Shown: piece after piece, positions 5,398 to 5,478 of the stretch
How positions within the stretch are numbered: the first letter of the stretch is position 1
Layout: each line of letters begins with the position of its first letter
Assembly (NCBI GenBank): GCA_030668025.1
Contig: DAOUUT010000251.1
Span: forward strand, 1-5,478
DNA from: Promethearchaeota archaeon
Lineage (GTDB): Archaea > Asgardarchaeota > Lokiarchaeia > Sigynarchaeales > SOKP01
DNA: 5,478 bases
Direction: 5' to 3'
Translations under genes and position numbers: made by a program
Notes under the pieces: model-generated
What the model was told of the DNA's origin: nothing
The model's database searches: none
The model's input: only the letters and a program-made list of their open reading frames with translations

Positions 5398-5478
5398 TCA
5401 ATTCCAATCACATAATTTTATATTCAATTCAACAATAGCCTATCTATAGAATTATTATAAATTAAGTAAAGTGATACA
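5398..5478. other. AT-rich end of window, nothing recognised
   Basis: No supported gene. The short plus-strand frame beginning MFWTILDQFQ (from 5379, 23 codons) has no promoter or other support. Confidence 0.4.

Noticed and set aside
1..5478. CRISPR array, tRNA, rRNA, insertion sequence ends
   Set aside because: No regularly spaced repeats, cloverleaf-like sequence, transposase motif or terminal inverted repeats were found on reading both strands.

Overview
The window looks like chromosomal DNA from an AT-rich archaeon. TATA-like boxes of archaeal type (for example TTTATAT, TTTATAAATATA and TTTAAAAG) lie about 25-40 bases upstream of most start codons. Leaders are very short, Shine-Dalgarno sites are weak or absent, and one protein has the archaeal surface layout of a signal peptide, an Asn-X-Ser/Thr-rich ectodomain and a C-terminal anchor. 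An Asgard (Lokiarchaeota-like) source is my impression from protein style only; nothing here proves it.

Layout: (1) 1-839, minus strand: the N-terminal 95% or so of diaminopimelate epimerase (DapF, lysine/DAP pathway), cut by the left edge. (2) 840-1051: a divergent intergenic region with TATA boxes for dapF (leftward) and for the next gene (rightward). (3) 1052-1567, plus strand: a small secreted, membrane-anchored protein of unknown function. (4) 1568-1626: an AT-rich convergent gap with an inverted repeat. (5) 1627-3555, minus strand: two tandem copies of a two-gene unit, each made of a DUF3800-like gene followed closely by a small four-helix membrane protein. The left unit has a DUF3800 gene with its FIDESG motif intact but no start codon and a 1-base frameshift. 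The right unit keeps only the C-terminal part of a diverged DUF3800-like protein, apparently joined to the end of the next gene. Both membrane-protein genes are open. (6) 3498-4679, minus strand: a complete PLP-dependent MalY/PatB-type C-S lyase or aminotransferase. (7) 4680-5478: no intact gene. It holds a promoter for the malY-like gene and, on the minus strand, what looks like a decayed protein-coding gene in a single frame broken by seven internal stops. The block nearest its 3' end is coding-like, relatively GC-rich and contains a strong hairpin.

The metabolic genes (dapF, malY-like) are ordinary. The part worth attention is the tandem DUF3800/four-helix membrane-protein module. The membrane partner stays open in both copies while the DUF3800 partner is broken in both. 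The two membrane proteins are nearly identical in promoter and N-terminus but diverge in the membrane core. A function for the module cannot be read from the sequence.
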